Assembly: GCA_013696275.1 (NCBI GenBank)
Contig: JACCYW010000184.1
Location: forward strand, 1-7,063
Source: Chloroflexota bacterium
Lineage (GTDB): Bacteria; Chloroflexota; Limnocylindria; Limnocylindrales; CSP1-4
Direction of reading: 5' to 3'
DNA: 7,063 nt
Position numbers and translations under genes: made by a program. The stretch's first letter is position 1, and each line of letters opens with the position of its first letter. Positions 1 to 5,888 of this stretch are shown piece after piece. Under the pieces are notes generated by a model. That model saw only the letters and a program-made list of their open reading frames with translations, was not told where the DNA came from and did no database searches.

Positions 1-75
1 ATACTGGCCGATGCTGCCTTCGTCGGGTTCCAGAGGCTGGCTACACCGTGGTCGCGCGCGGTCGTCCGAAGGTGA
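1..75 (+). CDS. C-terminal end of osmoprotectant ABC transporter permease (partial)
   Basis: Only the last 24 codons are in the window, in frame 1, ending at the TGA at 73-75. The peptide reads ILADAAFVGFQRLATPWSRA and then VVRR. A hydrophobic helix end followed by a [LF]xxLQRxxTPW-like tail is typical of the C-terminus of ProW/OpuCB-type permeases. It also resembles the equivalent region of the next gene (ATELGFGALQRRFVSPG), as expected for the paired permeases of this transporter class. The stop lies 5 bp before the next ATG, so the two are surely cotranscribed. The ATPase subunit would be expected further left. The call rests on a short tail plus context, so the exact family member cannot be given. 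Confidence 0.6.
   Translation: MLADAAFVGFQRLATPWSRAVVRR
69..75 (+). promoter_or_regulatory. Ribosome binding site for the second permease
   Basis: AAGGTGA at 69-75 is a close match to the Shine-Dalgarno sequence, 5 bases before the ATG at 81. It overlaps the stop codon of the preceding permease (TGA 73-75), which fits coupled translation of the two permease subunits. Confidence 0.6.
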
Positions 76-80
76 TGTGA

Positions 81-842
81 ATGGAAGGCCTGTCGGCACT
101 CTGGGCGTGGTTCCTGGACCCGGCCCACTGGTCGGGCTCTGACGGCATCCCGAACCGGGTCGCGGAACATCTGGTCATCTCGCTCGTGGCAGTGGCCATC
201 GCCATCGCCATCGCCTTGCCGGCCGGGCTGTACATAGGTCATACCGGACGAGGCGCCTTCGCCGCCATCAGTCTGGCCAACATCGGGCGAGCTGTGCCTT
301 CCTATGCGGTACTTGTCATCGCATTCCCTGTCTCGATCGTCATCGCCCGCATCAGTGGCAGCGATATCGCCATCTTCGCGACGCTTGTCGCGATGGTCCT
401 CCTGGCCATCCCGCCCATCGTCACCAACACTTTCATAGGCCTGCGGGAAGTCGATCGGGATCTGGTCGAGACGGCTCGCGGGATGGGCATGCGCGGTGTC
501 CAGGTCTTGGGGCGGGTTGAGATACCGATCGGTTCACCGGTCCTGTTGGCCGGGTTGCGTACCGCGTCTGTCCAAGTGGTCGCCACCGCCACACTCGGGG
601 CCGTCATCGGAGGTGGTGGCCTGGGTCGCTACATCATCCAGGGCATCGCTCGTAACGACGACGAACGACTCGTCGCTGGGGCCGTGATGGTGGCTCTACT
701 GGCCATCGCCACGGAGCTCGGATTCGGTGCCCTGCAGCGGCGCTTCGTTTCACCGGGCCTGGCTATCCAGGGACCAGCGGGTGGAGCTTTCAAGGAAGTG
801 GGGCAGGTGCCACGTCCCGCAGGTGACGCGACACCCCTATAG
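81..842 (+). CDS. Osmoprotectant (betaine/choline-type) ABC transporter permease
   Basis: This 253-residue inner-membrane permease belongs to the binding-protein-dependent transport family (BPD_transp_1, the ProW/OpuCD/YehW branch). Together with the preceding permease and an ATPase it would form the channel that imports quaternary-ammonium compatible solutes. About five hydrophobic segments are visible, roughly at residues 30-53, 71-90, 95-119, 153-178 and 196-217. The family motif NIGRAVPSYA lies at 67-76. The cytoplasmic EAA coupling loop, which contacts the ATPase, is at about 130-153 (ETARGMG followed by EIPIGSP). The glycine-rich turn GAVIGGGGLG follows it. The ATG is preceded by a good ribosome site. 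The roughly 30-residue Gly/Pro-rich tail after the last helix is not typical of the core domain and looks unstructured. The substrate is inferred from the family and from the OpuC-like binding protein downstream. Confidence 0.9.
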   Translation: MEGLSALWAWFLDPAHWSGSDGIPNRVAEHLVISLVAVAIAIAIALPAGLYIGHTGRGAFAAISLANIGRAVPSYAVLVIAFPVSIVIARISGSDIAIFATLVAMVLLAIPPIVTNTFIGLREVDRDLVETARGMGMRGVQVLGRVEIPIGSPVLLAGLRTASVQVVATATLGAVIGGGGLGRYIIQGIARNDDERLVAGAVMVALLAIATELGFGALQRRFVSPGLAIQGPAGGAFKEVGQVPRPAGDATPL

Positions 843-892
843 GGACGGCGGGGCCCTAGGATTCGAAGTCCCGCCTGTCTCTGGACTGGCCC

Positions 893-908
893 TGACACGG
901 GTCTGTCA
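893..908 (+). promoter_or_regulatory. Possible operator: inverted repeat TGACA-N6-TGTCA
   Basis: In the 134-bp gap before the binding-protein gene there is a perfect 5-bp inverted repeat, TGACA (893-897) and TGTCA (904-908), separated by 6 bases. Its 16-bp span is typical for a dimeric helix-turn-helix regulator. A weak -10-like TACCAT lies at 921-926, but I found no -35 at the right spacing. The site may let the binding protein be expressed independently of the permeases. A short perfect repeat like this can occur by chance, so this is only a candidate. Confidence 0.25.
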
Positions 909-960
909 CGGTCGCGCTGCTACCATCGGCCGGATATGTCGTCACCGGGCGACACGGCAA

Positions 961-969
961 GAGGAGGAG
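961..969 (+). promoter_or_regulatory. Strong ribosome binding site of the binding-protein gene
   Basis: GAGGAGGAG at 961-969 is the strongest Shine-Dalgarno match in the window, 7 bases before the ATG at 977. It fixes the start of the lipoprotein. It also fits the need to make a substrate-binding protein in excess over its permeases. Confidence 0.75.
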
Positions 970-976
970 AAACCCA

Positions 977-2002
977 ATGCGGCTATACCGCACTATCGCC
1001 CTCGGGGCGTCGATGCTGGTGCTGGCGAGCGCCTGCTCGACGGGTGGGGGCGGAGGCACCCCAGGGGCATCTCGAACGCCCGGCAGTTCCGGGACCGCGA
1101 GCACCGCTCCATCGGACGCACCATCAACGACCCCCCAAGCATCCGCACCAGGTGGTTCAGGCGCGACCGGCACCATCCGCATAGGGTCGGCTGGCTTCTA
1201 TGAGTCGGCCCTCATGGCCGAGATCTACGCCCAGGCATTGGAAGGGAACGGCTTCACCGTCGAGCGGCAGCTGCAGATCGGACCGCGCGACACCACGTGG
1301 CCGGCCCTGCAGGACGGCGACTTCGACATGATGCCGGAGTACATCGGCAGCCTTCTCGAATTCATCAACGAGAGTGCAGGCGAGGCGAGCAACGACGCGG
1401 CCGCCACTGCCGATGCCCTTCAGGTGCGCCTGGATGACGAGGACATGACCGCGCTGGGCTTCACCGAGGCGGTCGACACGAACGCCTTCGTCGTCCGGCA
1501 GGATACGGCTGACGAGATGAGCCTGAGTCAGATGAGTGACCTTGCCGCCGTGCAGGACGATCTGGCCTGGGGCCTGCCGCCTGAGTGCGCGACGAACCCG
1601 CTATGCGGCGGCGCGCTAACCGATGACTACGGGATCGATCTCGAGACCATCGATGTCACGGAGCTGGAACCCTGTTCAGCGCCGATGGCGACGGCCCTGA
1701 ACGATGGCGGCGTCGATGTCGCTGAGCTGTGCTCCACGCAGCCTGACATCGAACGTTTCGGCTTCATCGTCCTCGAGGACGACCAGGGGACGCAACCAGC
1801 GGACGCTATCGCGCCCGTGTTCCGCAATGAAGCCCTGGAGGCAGCCGGTGGCGCAGACGCGCTCGCCGCGATCCTCGATCCCATCTCAGCGGCCATGAGC
1901 ACGGAGGAGCTGATCGCACTCAACGTCCGGGTCGGGCTTGACCAGGAGGACTTCGACGTCGTCGCCACCGACTGGCTGACGGAGGAGTCCCTTCTCCCCT
2001 GA
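977..2002 (+). CDS. Glycine betaine/osmoprotectant ABC transporter substrate-binding lipoprotein
   Basis: This 341-residue protein is exported and lipid-anchored and captures the substrate for the adjacent permeases. Residues 1-20 form a lipoprotein signal peptide (positive MRLYR start, hydrophobic core, lipobox LASAC with C20 as the acylated residue). A flexible Gly/Ser/Thr/Pro linker follows to about residue 63. The rest is an OpuAC/ProX-type type II binding fold. It begins with TIRIGSAGFYESALMAEIYA, then GPRDTTWPALQDGDFDMMPEY, where D117, E121 and Y122 lie in the conserved '(D)xxPEYxG' segment, and later LPPECATNPLC (C204 and C210, a likely disulfide seen in this subfamily). The C-terminus shows the usual LDPISAAMSTEELIALNVRV ending. 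The substrate could be betaine, choline, carnitine or another quaternary amine. The family assignment is firm and the exact ligand is not. A terminator-like hairpin follows 22 bp after the stop. Confidence 0.9.
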   Translation: MRLYRTIALGASMLVLASACSTGGGGGTPGASRTPGSSGTASTAPSDAPSTTPQASAPGGSGATGTIRIGSAGFYESALMAEIYAQALEGNGFTVERQLQIGPRDTTWPALQDGDFDMMPEYIGSLLEFINESAGEASNDAAATADALQVRLDDEDMTALGFTEAVDTNAFVVRQDTADEMSLSQMSDLAAVQDDLAWGLPPECATNPLCGGALTDDYGIDLETIDVTELEPCSAPMATALNDGGVDVAELCSTQPDIERFGFIVLEDDQGTQPADAIAPVFRNEALEAAGGADALAAILDPISAAMSTEELIALNVRVGLDQEDFDVVATDWLTEESLLP

Positions 2003-2024
2003 CGCCTGTCCTCGATCAGCTGAA

Positions 2025-2056
2025 GGAGCGGTCGGCCCTACCGGGTCGGCCGCTTC
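2025..2056 (+). terminator. Strong hairpin ending the ABC transporter unit
   Basis: Bases 2025-2038 pair with 2043-2056 to form a 14-bp GC-rich stem, including three G-U pairs, closed by a 4-base loop (TACC, 2039-2042). It starts 22 bp after the binding-protein stop and ends 23 bp before the DUF1684 start. The downstream strand (GTCGTACTTG) is not a true U-run, so this is a GC-rich, non-canonical terminator or a transcript-stabilising 3' hairpin. It separates the transporter genes from the DUF1684 gene. Confidence 0.55.
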
Positions 2057-2079
2057 GTCGTACTTGCGGAGCCTGGAAG

Positions 2080-2742
2080 ATGGCACTTGGATATCTGGAG
2101 CTGGCCGACTGGCGACGCCGGGTAGCGTGGCTCTTCGCCACCTGGCGTGAAGCGTCTTCGGCGGACCCAGCGGCCGCCACTCTTGCTTTCCGCGCCGAGA
2201 AGGACCGCCTCTTGGCTACGCATCCGCAGTCGCCGTTACCTCGCGACTCGCGAGCCAAGTTCGAGGGGCTCGCCTACTGGCCCTATGAGCCGACCTACCG
2301 GATGGCCGTCCCGCTCGAGCCTGTCGACAGCAGGGTCGGGCCGCACGACGATCCGGACGCCGGAGCCGCTCCCTTGGCGCTGCCGTCATCCGGGGCCGGT
2401 GCCATCTCCTTCCGGCGCATAGGCCGCGTGCAGCTCACCGGCCCGCTGGAGGGACACTCTCTCAGCGTCTTCTGGATCGATGGTTACGGCGGCGGCCTGT
2501 TCCTGCCCTTCCGGGACGCGACGAACGGGACCGAGACCTATGGCGCGGGCCGATATGCGCTCGACACCATCAAGAGCGCTGACCACGGCGGCGATCTGGT
2601 GACCGGGACCCTCGTGGTCGACTTCAACATGGCTTTCCACCCATCGTGCGCCTACGACCCACGTTGGAGCTGTCCGCTGGCGCCTCCGGAGAACAGGCTG
2701 GCTCCGCCACTCCGGGTCGGCGAGCGCCTCCGACCGACCTGA
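2080..2742 (+). CDS. DUF1684 family protein
   Basis: This 220-residue protein matches the DUF1684 (PF07920) family from end to end, and no biochemical role is established for that family. The N-terminus (LADWRRRVAWLF, then FRAEKDRLLATHPQSPL and FEGLAYWPYEPTYRM) fits the family's usual opening. The C-terminal hallmark follows: YGAGRY at 154-159, VVDFNMAFHPSCAYDPRW around 179-196, and SCPLAPPENRL at 197-207. C190 and C198 sit in this conserved patch. No signal peptide or membrane segment is seen, so it is probably cytoplasmic. The ATG has a modest GGAG at 2068-2071 with 8 bases of spacing, and no better upstream start exists in frame. It lies alone between the transporter hairpin and a repeat-bearing intergenic region, so context gives little clue to function. 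Confidence 0.87.
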   Translation: MALGYLELADWRRRVAWLFATWREASSADPAAATLAFRAEKDRLLATHPQSPLPRDSRAKFEGLAYWPYEPTYRMAVPLEPVDSRVGPHDDPDAGAAPLALPSSGAGAISFRRIGRVQLTGPLEGHSLSVFWIDGYGGGLFLPFRDATNGTETYGAGRYALDTIKSADHGGDLVTGTLVVDFNMAFHPSCAYDPRWSCPLAPPENRLAPPLRVGERLRPT

Positions 2743-2782
2743 CAGCGTGCCGCCCTGGGCAGGCAGCGTCTGACCTGGTCCT

Positions 2783-2968
2783 GTCGTCCGCTCAGCGGCC
2801 CAACGGACCGTCGAGACACCGCCGGACCTGCCTTCGGCGGTCGGGTCGTCCGCGCAGCGAGCAGCCCCGACCGTCGAGACACTCGCCGGGTACAGCCGTC
2901 GGTCGGGTCGTCCGCTCAGCGAGCAGCCAGCCGGACGAGACGTTCGCCGGGCGGTACCTGAGCGGGCC
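2783..2968. repeat. Three diverged tandem copies of a 62-bp repeat
   Basis: The copies start at 2783, 2845 and 2907, each with GTCGTCCG, giving a 62-bp period. The first 22 bases of copies 2 and 3 differ at one position only, and copies 1 and 2 share GACCGTCGAGACAC (with a 1-bp indel) and a TCGG-rich end. Copies 2 and 3 both carry CGAGAC followed by TCGCCGGG. Hairpins are present. In copy 1, 2818-2824 pairs with 2835-2841 (7 bp, ACCGCCG/CGGCGGT). In copy 3, CCGCTCAG at 2912-2919 pairs with CTGAGCGG at 2958-2965. The array lies between two genes and directly upstream of the operon promoter region. Its function is unknown; regulatory DNA, a structured leader or a REP-like element are possible. 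Confidence 0.8.
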
Positions 2969-2986
2969 CTCGACCGTCATCCCGCC

Positions 2987-2992
2987 TATCAT
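2987..2992 (+). promoter_or_regulatory. Candidate -10 box for the dehydrogenase/F420 operon
   Basis: TATCAT matches the -10 consensus at 5 of 6 positions and lies 53 bases before the GTG start at 3046. It is one of the few AT-rich hexamers in the region. No convincing -35 is present 16-18 bp upstream (that stretch is GGGCCC-like), so a factor-dependent or extended promoter would be needed. Confidence 0.3.
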
Positions 2993-3027
2993 CCGCGCGG
3001 TAGCCCGGCCGTCTGCGCTCGGGCTCC

Positions 3028-3033
3028 AGGAGG
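3028..3033 (+). promoter_or_regulatory. Ribosome binding site deciding the GTG start at 3046
   Basis: AGGAGG is a perfect Shine-Dalgarno core, 12 bases before the GTG at 3046. The spacing is slightly long, but the only nearby downstream alternative (GTG at 3055) would be 21 bases away. The start at 3046 also gives a complete lipoprotein signal peptide. Confidence 0.6.
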
Positions 3034-3045
3034 ATCGCTTCTCAC

Positions 3046-4491
3046 GTGACATCCGTGCCGCGCGCCGTCGTGCTCGCCGCCATCACCGTCCTGATGGCAT
3101 CGGCGTGCAGCTCTGCTACTCCCACGCCGTCCGCGTCGGGCAGCGTGACGCCAACAGGCCCCTCCCCGACACCCGGCATCTCCGGCGCCACCAACGATCC
3201 GGCCGCCTCGGGGGTCCCTCCTGAGCCCACCGGCCCTGGCCTCACCCCGATACCTCCCGGCCCGCCGACCGCCACGCCGCCGACATCGGAGCCGACCATC
3301 ACACCGGAGGCCACCGCACGGCCGACGTCGCCGCCCATCCAGGATGTGGCCATCGATGTGGAGCTGGTGGCTCGCGGCTTGGACAATCCGAACGGCATCT
3401 TCAACGCCGGCGATGAGCGGCTCTTCATCAGCGAGCAATTGGGCTGGGTGGACCTGCTGGTGCCCCAACAGGACGGCTCGGGCTCCTTCGAGCGCATCGG
3501 TCGGTTCCTTGACATCCAGAGCCGGGTCGCCTGCTGCGGCGAGCGCGGCCTGCTGGGTCTTGCCTTCCACCCCGCCTACGCCCAGAACGGCCTGTTCTAC
3601 GTCACCTACTCCGACCACTCACACAGCTTCGTGCTGGAGGAGCGGCGTGTCTCGGCTGACGATCCGAACACAGCTGACCCGGACTACCGGCGCAATGTCA
3701 TCAGGGTCTACAAGCCGTTCGACTATCACTGGGGTGGCAACATCGCGTTCGGTCCGGATGGCTATCTCTGGCTGGGCATGGGCGACGGAGGGTTCGGTGG
3801 CGGCACGAATGATCCAGGGGACCCGACCAACCTCTCGCAGAGCCTCGATACCCTCTTCGGCAAGCTGTTGCGCATCGACCCGCTCGATCCTGACGGCGAT
3901 GGGCCCCAGGGTTACAGCGTGCCGGCCGACAACCCGTATGTCGAGCGGGACGACGCACTGCCGGAGATCTGGGCGCGCGGGCTGCGCAATCCATGGCGCT
4001 GGAGCTTCGACCGCCTGACCGGCGACCTGTGGATCGCCGATACCGGACATGAGACCTGGGAGGAGGTCAACCGCGCCAAGTGGCCCGATCTGGGCAAGGC
4101 CTGGAATTACGGCTGGAAGCTGTTGGAGGGACCTGATTGCTACGACCCACCGTCGGGCTGCGATCCGGAAGGTCGTACGATGCCACCGCTGGCCGCCTAC
4201 CGCCACGAGACCACGTCCGGCGGCTATCAATGCGCGGTGACCGGCGGCTTCGTCTACCGTGGATCCGACTTCCCGGCGCTCCAGAGTCGATATCTGTTCG
4301 GCGACTACTGTTCGGGCACCATCTACTCGGTCGACGCGGGCGGTTCAGACGAGCAACGTCCACGCGTGATGCTGGACACGGACTTCGCCATCAGCTCGAT
4401 GGGTCAGGACATGAACGGAGAACTCTTCATAACGAACTACAGCTTCGGGAACGAGACGCTCTACCGGATCATCGCCGAGCCGGCGGGCTAG
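3046..4491 (+). CDS. PQQ-dependent sugar dehydrogenase family lipoprotein (GSDH/sorbosone dehydrogenase fold)
   Basis: This 481-residue secreted lipoprotein has the soluble glucose/sorbosone dehydrogenase (PF07995) six-bladed propeller. Known members oxidise aldoses at C1 with PQQ, while many homologues have unknown substrates. Residues 1-21 are a signal peptide with lipobox MASAC (C21). Residues 22-100 are a Pro/Thr/Ser-rich linker. The propeller follows: NPNGIF (114-119), CCGERGLLGLAFHP (163-176), HWGGNIAFGPDGYLWLGMGDGG from H228 (the position of the catalytic base His in the family), a GKLLRIDP strand, ARGLRNPWRWSFD (310-322, with the R-N pair that contacts PQQ in the Acinetobacter enzyme), NYGW (354-357), and GGFVYRG with YLFGDYCSGTIYSVD. 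Six further cysteines (163, 164, 365, 372, 396, 422) suggest disulfides outside the cytoplasm. The usual 'DVGQ' turn reads ADTG. It starts with GTG and lies 5 bp before the next gene, so it appears to open the F420 operon. No PQQ synthesis gene is in the window, and the substrate is unknown. Confidence 0.88.
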   Translation: MTSVPRAVVLAAITVLMASACSSATPTPSASGSVTPTGPSPTPGISGATNDPAASGVPPEPTGPGLTPIPPGPPTATPPTSEPTITPEATARPTSPPIQDVAIDVELVARGLDNPNGIFNAGDERLFISEQLGWVDLLVPQQDGSGSFERIGRFLDIQSRVACCGERGLLGLAFHPAYAQNGLFYVTYSDHSHSFVLEERRVSADDPNTADPDYRRNVIRVYKPFDYHWGGNIAFGPDGYLWLGMGDGGFGGGTNDPGDPTNLSQSLDTLFGKLLRIDPLDPDGDGPQGYSVPADNPYVERDDALPEIWARGLRNPWRWSFDRLTGDLWIADTGHETWEEVNRAKWPDLGKAWNYGWKLLEGPDCYDPPSGCDPEGRTMPPLAAYRHETTSGGYQCAVTGGFVYRGSDFPALQSRYLFGDYCSGTIYSVDAGGSDEQRPRVMLDTDFAISSMGQDMNGELFITNYSFGNETLYRIIAEPAG

Positions 4492-4496
4492 ACGTG

Positions 4497-4901
4497 ATGG
4501 ATGCCAAGGTGAAGCGCTTCCTGGACGCGTCGCCACCGCGCTTCGGTGTGCTCGGCACGATCAACGCCGATGGCACGCCACATCAGGCGGTCATCTGGTA
4601 CACCCTCCGTGGCGACCTCATCGTCCTCAACTCCAAGGAAGGGCGTATCTGGCCCACCAACCTGCGACGCGATGAGCGCTGCAGCCTCTTGGTGGAGGAT
4701 GGCTGGGACTACGTAGCTCTGCGCGGGTCCGTCGAGATCATCGATGATGCGGCTGAAGGCCAGGCCGATATCGCTGAGATGGCGCGCCGCTATTGGCCCG
4801 ATGACGCTGAGATGCGGATCCGCGACCGCTTCCAGCCACAACGACGGGTCAGCTTCCATCTACGCCCCCTTTCCATCGCCACCCACGGCGACCTCGACTG
4901 A
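4497..4901 (+). CDS. PPOX-class F420-dependent oxidoreductase
   Basis: This 134-residue cytoplasmic protein has the split-barrel FMN/F420-binding fold of the pyridoxamine 5'-phosphate oxidase-like superfamily. Family members reduce or oxidise small substrates with F420 or bind flavin-type cofactors. The order of motifs is typical: an N-terminal helix (MDAKVKRFL), FGVLGTINADGTPHQAVIWY (16-35), strand LIVLNS, then KEGRIWPTNLRRDERCSLLV (47-66), where N55-L56-R57-R58-D59 matches the cofactor-phosphate-binding stretch, and YVALRGSVEII (72-82). The closing YWPDDAEMRIRDRF and VSFHLRPLSI are also family-like. I chose ATG 4497; an in-frame GTG directly before it at 4494 is equally possible. There is no good ribosome site, so translation is probably coupled to the gene 5 bp upstream. 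The stop overlaps the next start in TGATG. The substrate is unknown. Confidence 0.85.
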   Translation: MDAKVKRFLDASPPRFGVLGTINADGTPHQAVIWYTLRGDLIVLNSKEGRIWPTNLRRDERCSLLVEDGWDYVALRGSVEIIDDAAEGQADIAEMARRYWPDDAEMRIRDRFQPQRRVSFHLRPLSIATHGDLD

Positions 4902-5887
4902 TGGCGGCCAAGATCGGCTACGCGGCGATGCTCGAGCAGTTCCACCCGACGGAGCTGGTGGGACTGTGCGCCCTGGCTGAGTCGAACGGCTTCGATGGCG
5001 TGATGGCGGCCGATCATCTCCAGCCCTGGGTGCCGCAGCAGGGCCAGGCCTCCTTCGTCTGGGCCTTCATGGCCGCCGCCGCCGAACGGACACGCGGTGA
5101 CATCGGGCCAGGAGTCACCTGCCCCACCTTCCGGACCCATCCGGTCGTCATCGCCCAGGCGGCCGCCACGCTGGCGGCCATGTATCCAGGCAGGTTCTGG
5201 CTCGGCCTGGGGTCGGGCGAGGCGCTCAATGAGCACGTGGTGGCGGGCTACTGGCCCGAGGCCCCCGAACGCATCAACCGGATGTTCGAGGCCATCGACC
5301 TCATCCAGCGGCTCTTCTCGGGCAAGGACGTAAAGCACGATGGGCGCTTCTTCAAGATGGAGACCGTCCGCCTGTGGACGATGCCGCAAGAGCCACCGCC
5401 CATCTATGTCGCGACCGCCGGACCCGTCACCGCCCGCCGCACGGGGAAGACCGTCGACGGCCTGATCACGGTCGGCGCGCCCGAGGAGAAGATCGAGATG
5501 ATCTTCCAGAAGTGTCGTCAGGGTCGCGCGGAGGCGGACAGGGATCCGGCCACGTTCCGGTTCATCGGCCAACTGCACCTCTCGTGGGCGGAGACAGATG
5601 AGCAGGCGCTGGAGAACGCGATGACCGAATGGCCCAATGGCGGCATGAGGTTCCCCAAGCAGGACATCCGCTCGCCACAGGACTTCGAGCAGATGGCCAA
5701 GCTCGTGCGGCCTGAGGATTTCAAGGGACGGATGCTCATCTCGTCCGACCTGGAGGCCCACCGGCGCGAGATCCAGCGCTTCATCGACTTCGGCTTCGAC
5801 CAGGTCTACTTGCACAACGTGGGCCGCAACCAGCGCGAATGGATCGAAGCATTCGGCCGAGAGGTCCTGCCCGCCCTGACCTCCTGA
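4901..5887 (+). CDS. LLM-class F420-dependent oxidoreductase, G6PDH (FGD-like) family
   Basis: This 328-residue luciferase-like TIM-barrel enzyme exchanges hydride between a substrate and coenzyme F420. Its opening (KIGYAAMLEQFHPTELVGL) and AADHLQPWVPQQG closely follow the F420-dependent glucose-6-phosphate dehydrogenase group (TIGR03557-like). The catalytic set is present: D38, H39 and W43 correspond to Asp39, His40 and Trp44 of mycobacterial Fgd1. E107 in GLGSGEALNE corresponds to the acid Glu109. TFRTHPVVIAQAAATLAAMYPGR and the C-terminal HNVGRNQREWIEAFGREVLP are also family-typical. The segment DGLITVGAPEE aligns, by my memory of Fgd1, with the stretch carrying phosphate-binding Thr195 and Lys198, and neither residue is kept. 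The true substrate is therefore probably not glucose-6-phosphate. The start ATG overlaps the PPOX stop by one base (coupled), and cofD downstream supports F420 as the cofactor. Confidence 0.9.
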   Translation: MAAKIGYAAMLEQFHPTELVGLCALAESNGFDGVMAADHLQPWVPQQGQASFVWAFMAAAAERTRGDIGPGVTCPTFRTHPVVIAQAAATLAAMYPGRFWLGLGSGEALNEHVVAGYWPEAPERINRMFEAIDLIQRLFSGKDVKHDGRFFKMETVRLWTMPQEPPPIYVATAGPVTARRTGKTVDGLITVGAPEEKIEMIFQKCRQGRAEADRDPATFRFIGQLHLSWAETDEQALENAMTEWPNGGMRFPKQDIRSPQDFEQMAKLVRPEDFKGRMLISSDLEAHRREIQRFIDFGFDQVYLHNVGRNQREWIEAFGREVLPALTS

Positions 5888-5888
5888 G

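Larger units (their letters stand above)
2743..3045. other. 303-bp intergenic region without a gene
   Basis: No supported gene lies here. Just after the DUF1684 stop, 2748-2765 can form a small hairpin (TGCC-GCC, 3-base loop, GGC-A-GGCA), a weak terminator candidate without a U-tract. Three 62-bp tandem repeats occupy 2783-2968. A -10-like TATCAT and an AGGAGG follow before the dehydrogenase gene. An open frame crosses the region, but the 62-bp period is not a multiple of 3 and the translation is low-complexity Arg/Ser/Pro. Confidence 0.7.

Noticed and set aside
3..80. An alternative frame at the left edge ending at the TGA 78-80
   Set aside because: Its peptide (TGRCCLRRVPEAGYTVVARG) has no permease character, whereas frame 1 ends in a tail matching the paired permease.
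847..875. A GGCGGG/CCCGCC hairpin after the permease as a terminator
   Set aside because: The stem is only 6-7 bp with a 15-base loop and no U-tract, so chance pairing in GC-rich sequence is likely.
727..1203. A 158-codon + strand frame bridging the permease and binding protein
   Set aside because: It overlaps both real genes in other frames, shows no family motif, and has no ribosome site at its start.
2783..2968. CRISPR-like geometry: a 22-bp conserved block every 62 bp
   Set aside because: The intervening about 40-bp segments are also related to one another, and there are only three diverged copies with no cas gene, so these are tandem repeats.
2646..3224. A + strand open frame crossing the intergenic repeats
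   Set aside because: It overlaps the DUF1684 end and the dehydrogenase start in another frame, encodes Arg/Ser/Pro-rich low-complexity sequence, and the 62-bp repeats shift frame within it.
2989..3618. A 209-codon open frame on the - strand opposite the dehydrogenase
   Set aside because: It has a Gly/Arg-rich translation without motifs and lies antisense to a clear lipoprotein gene.
4137..4496. A 120-codon upstream extension of the PPOX protein
   Set aside because: The extension is out of frame with, and inside, the well-supported dehydrogenase gene. The PPOX fold starts at the internal ATG 4497.
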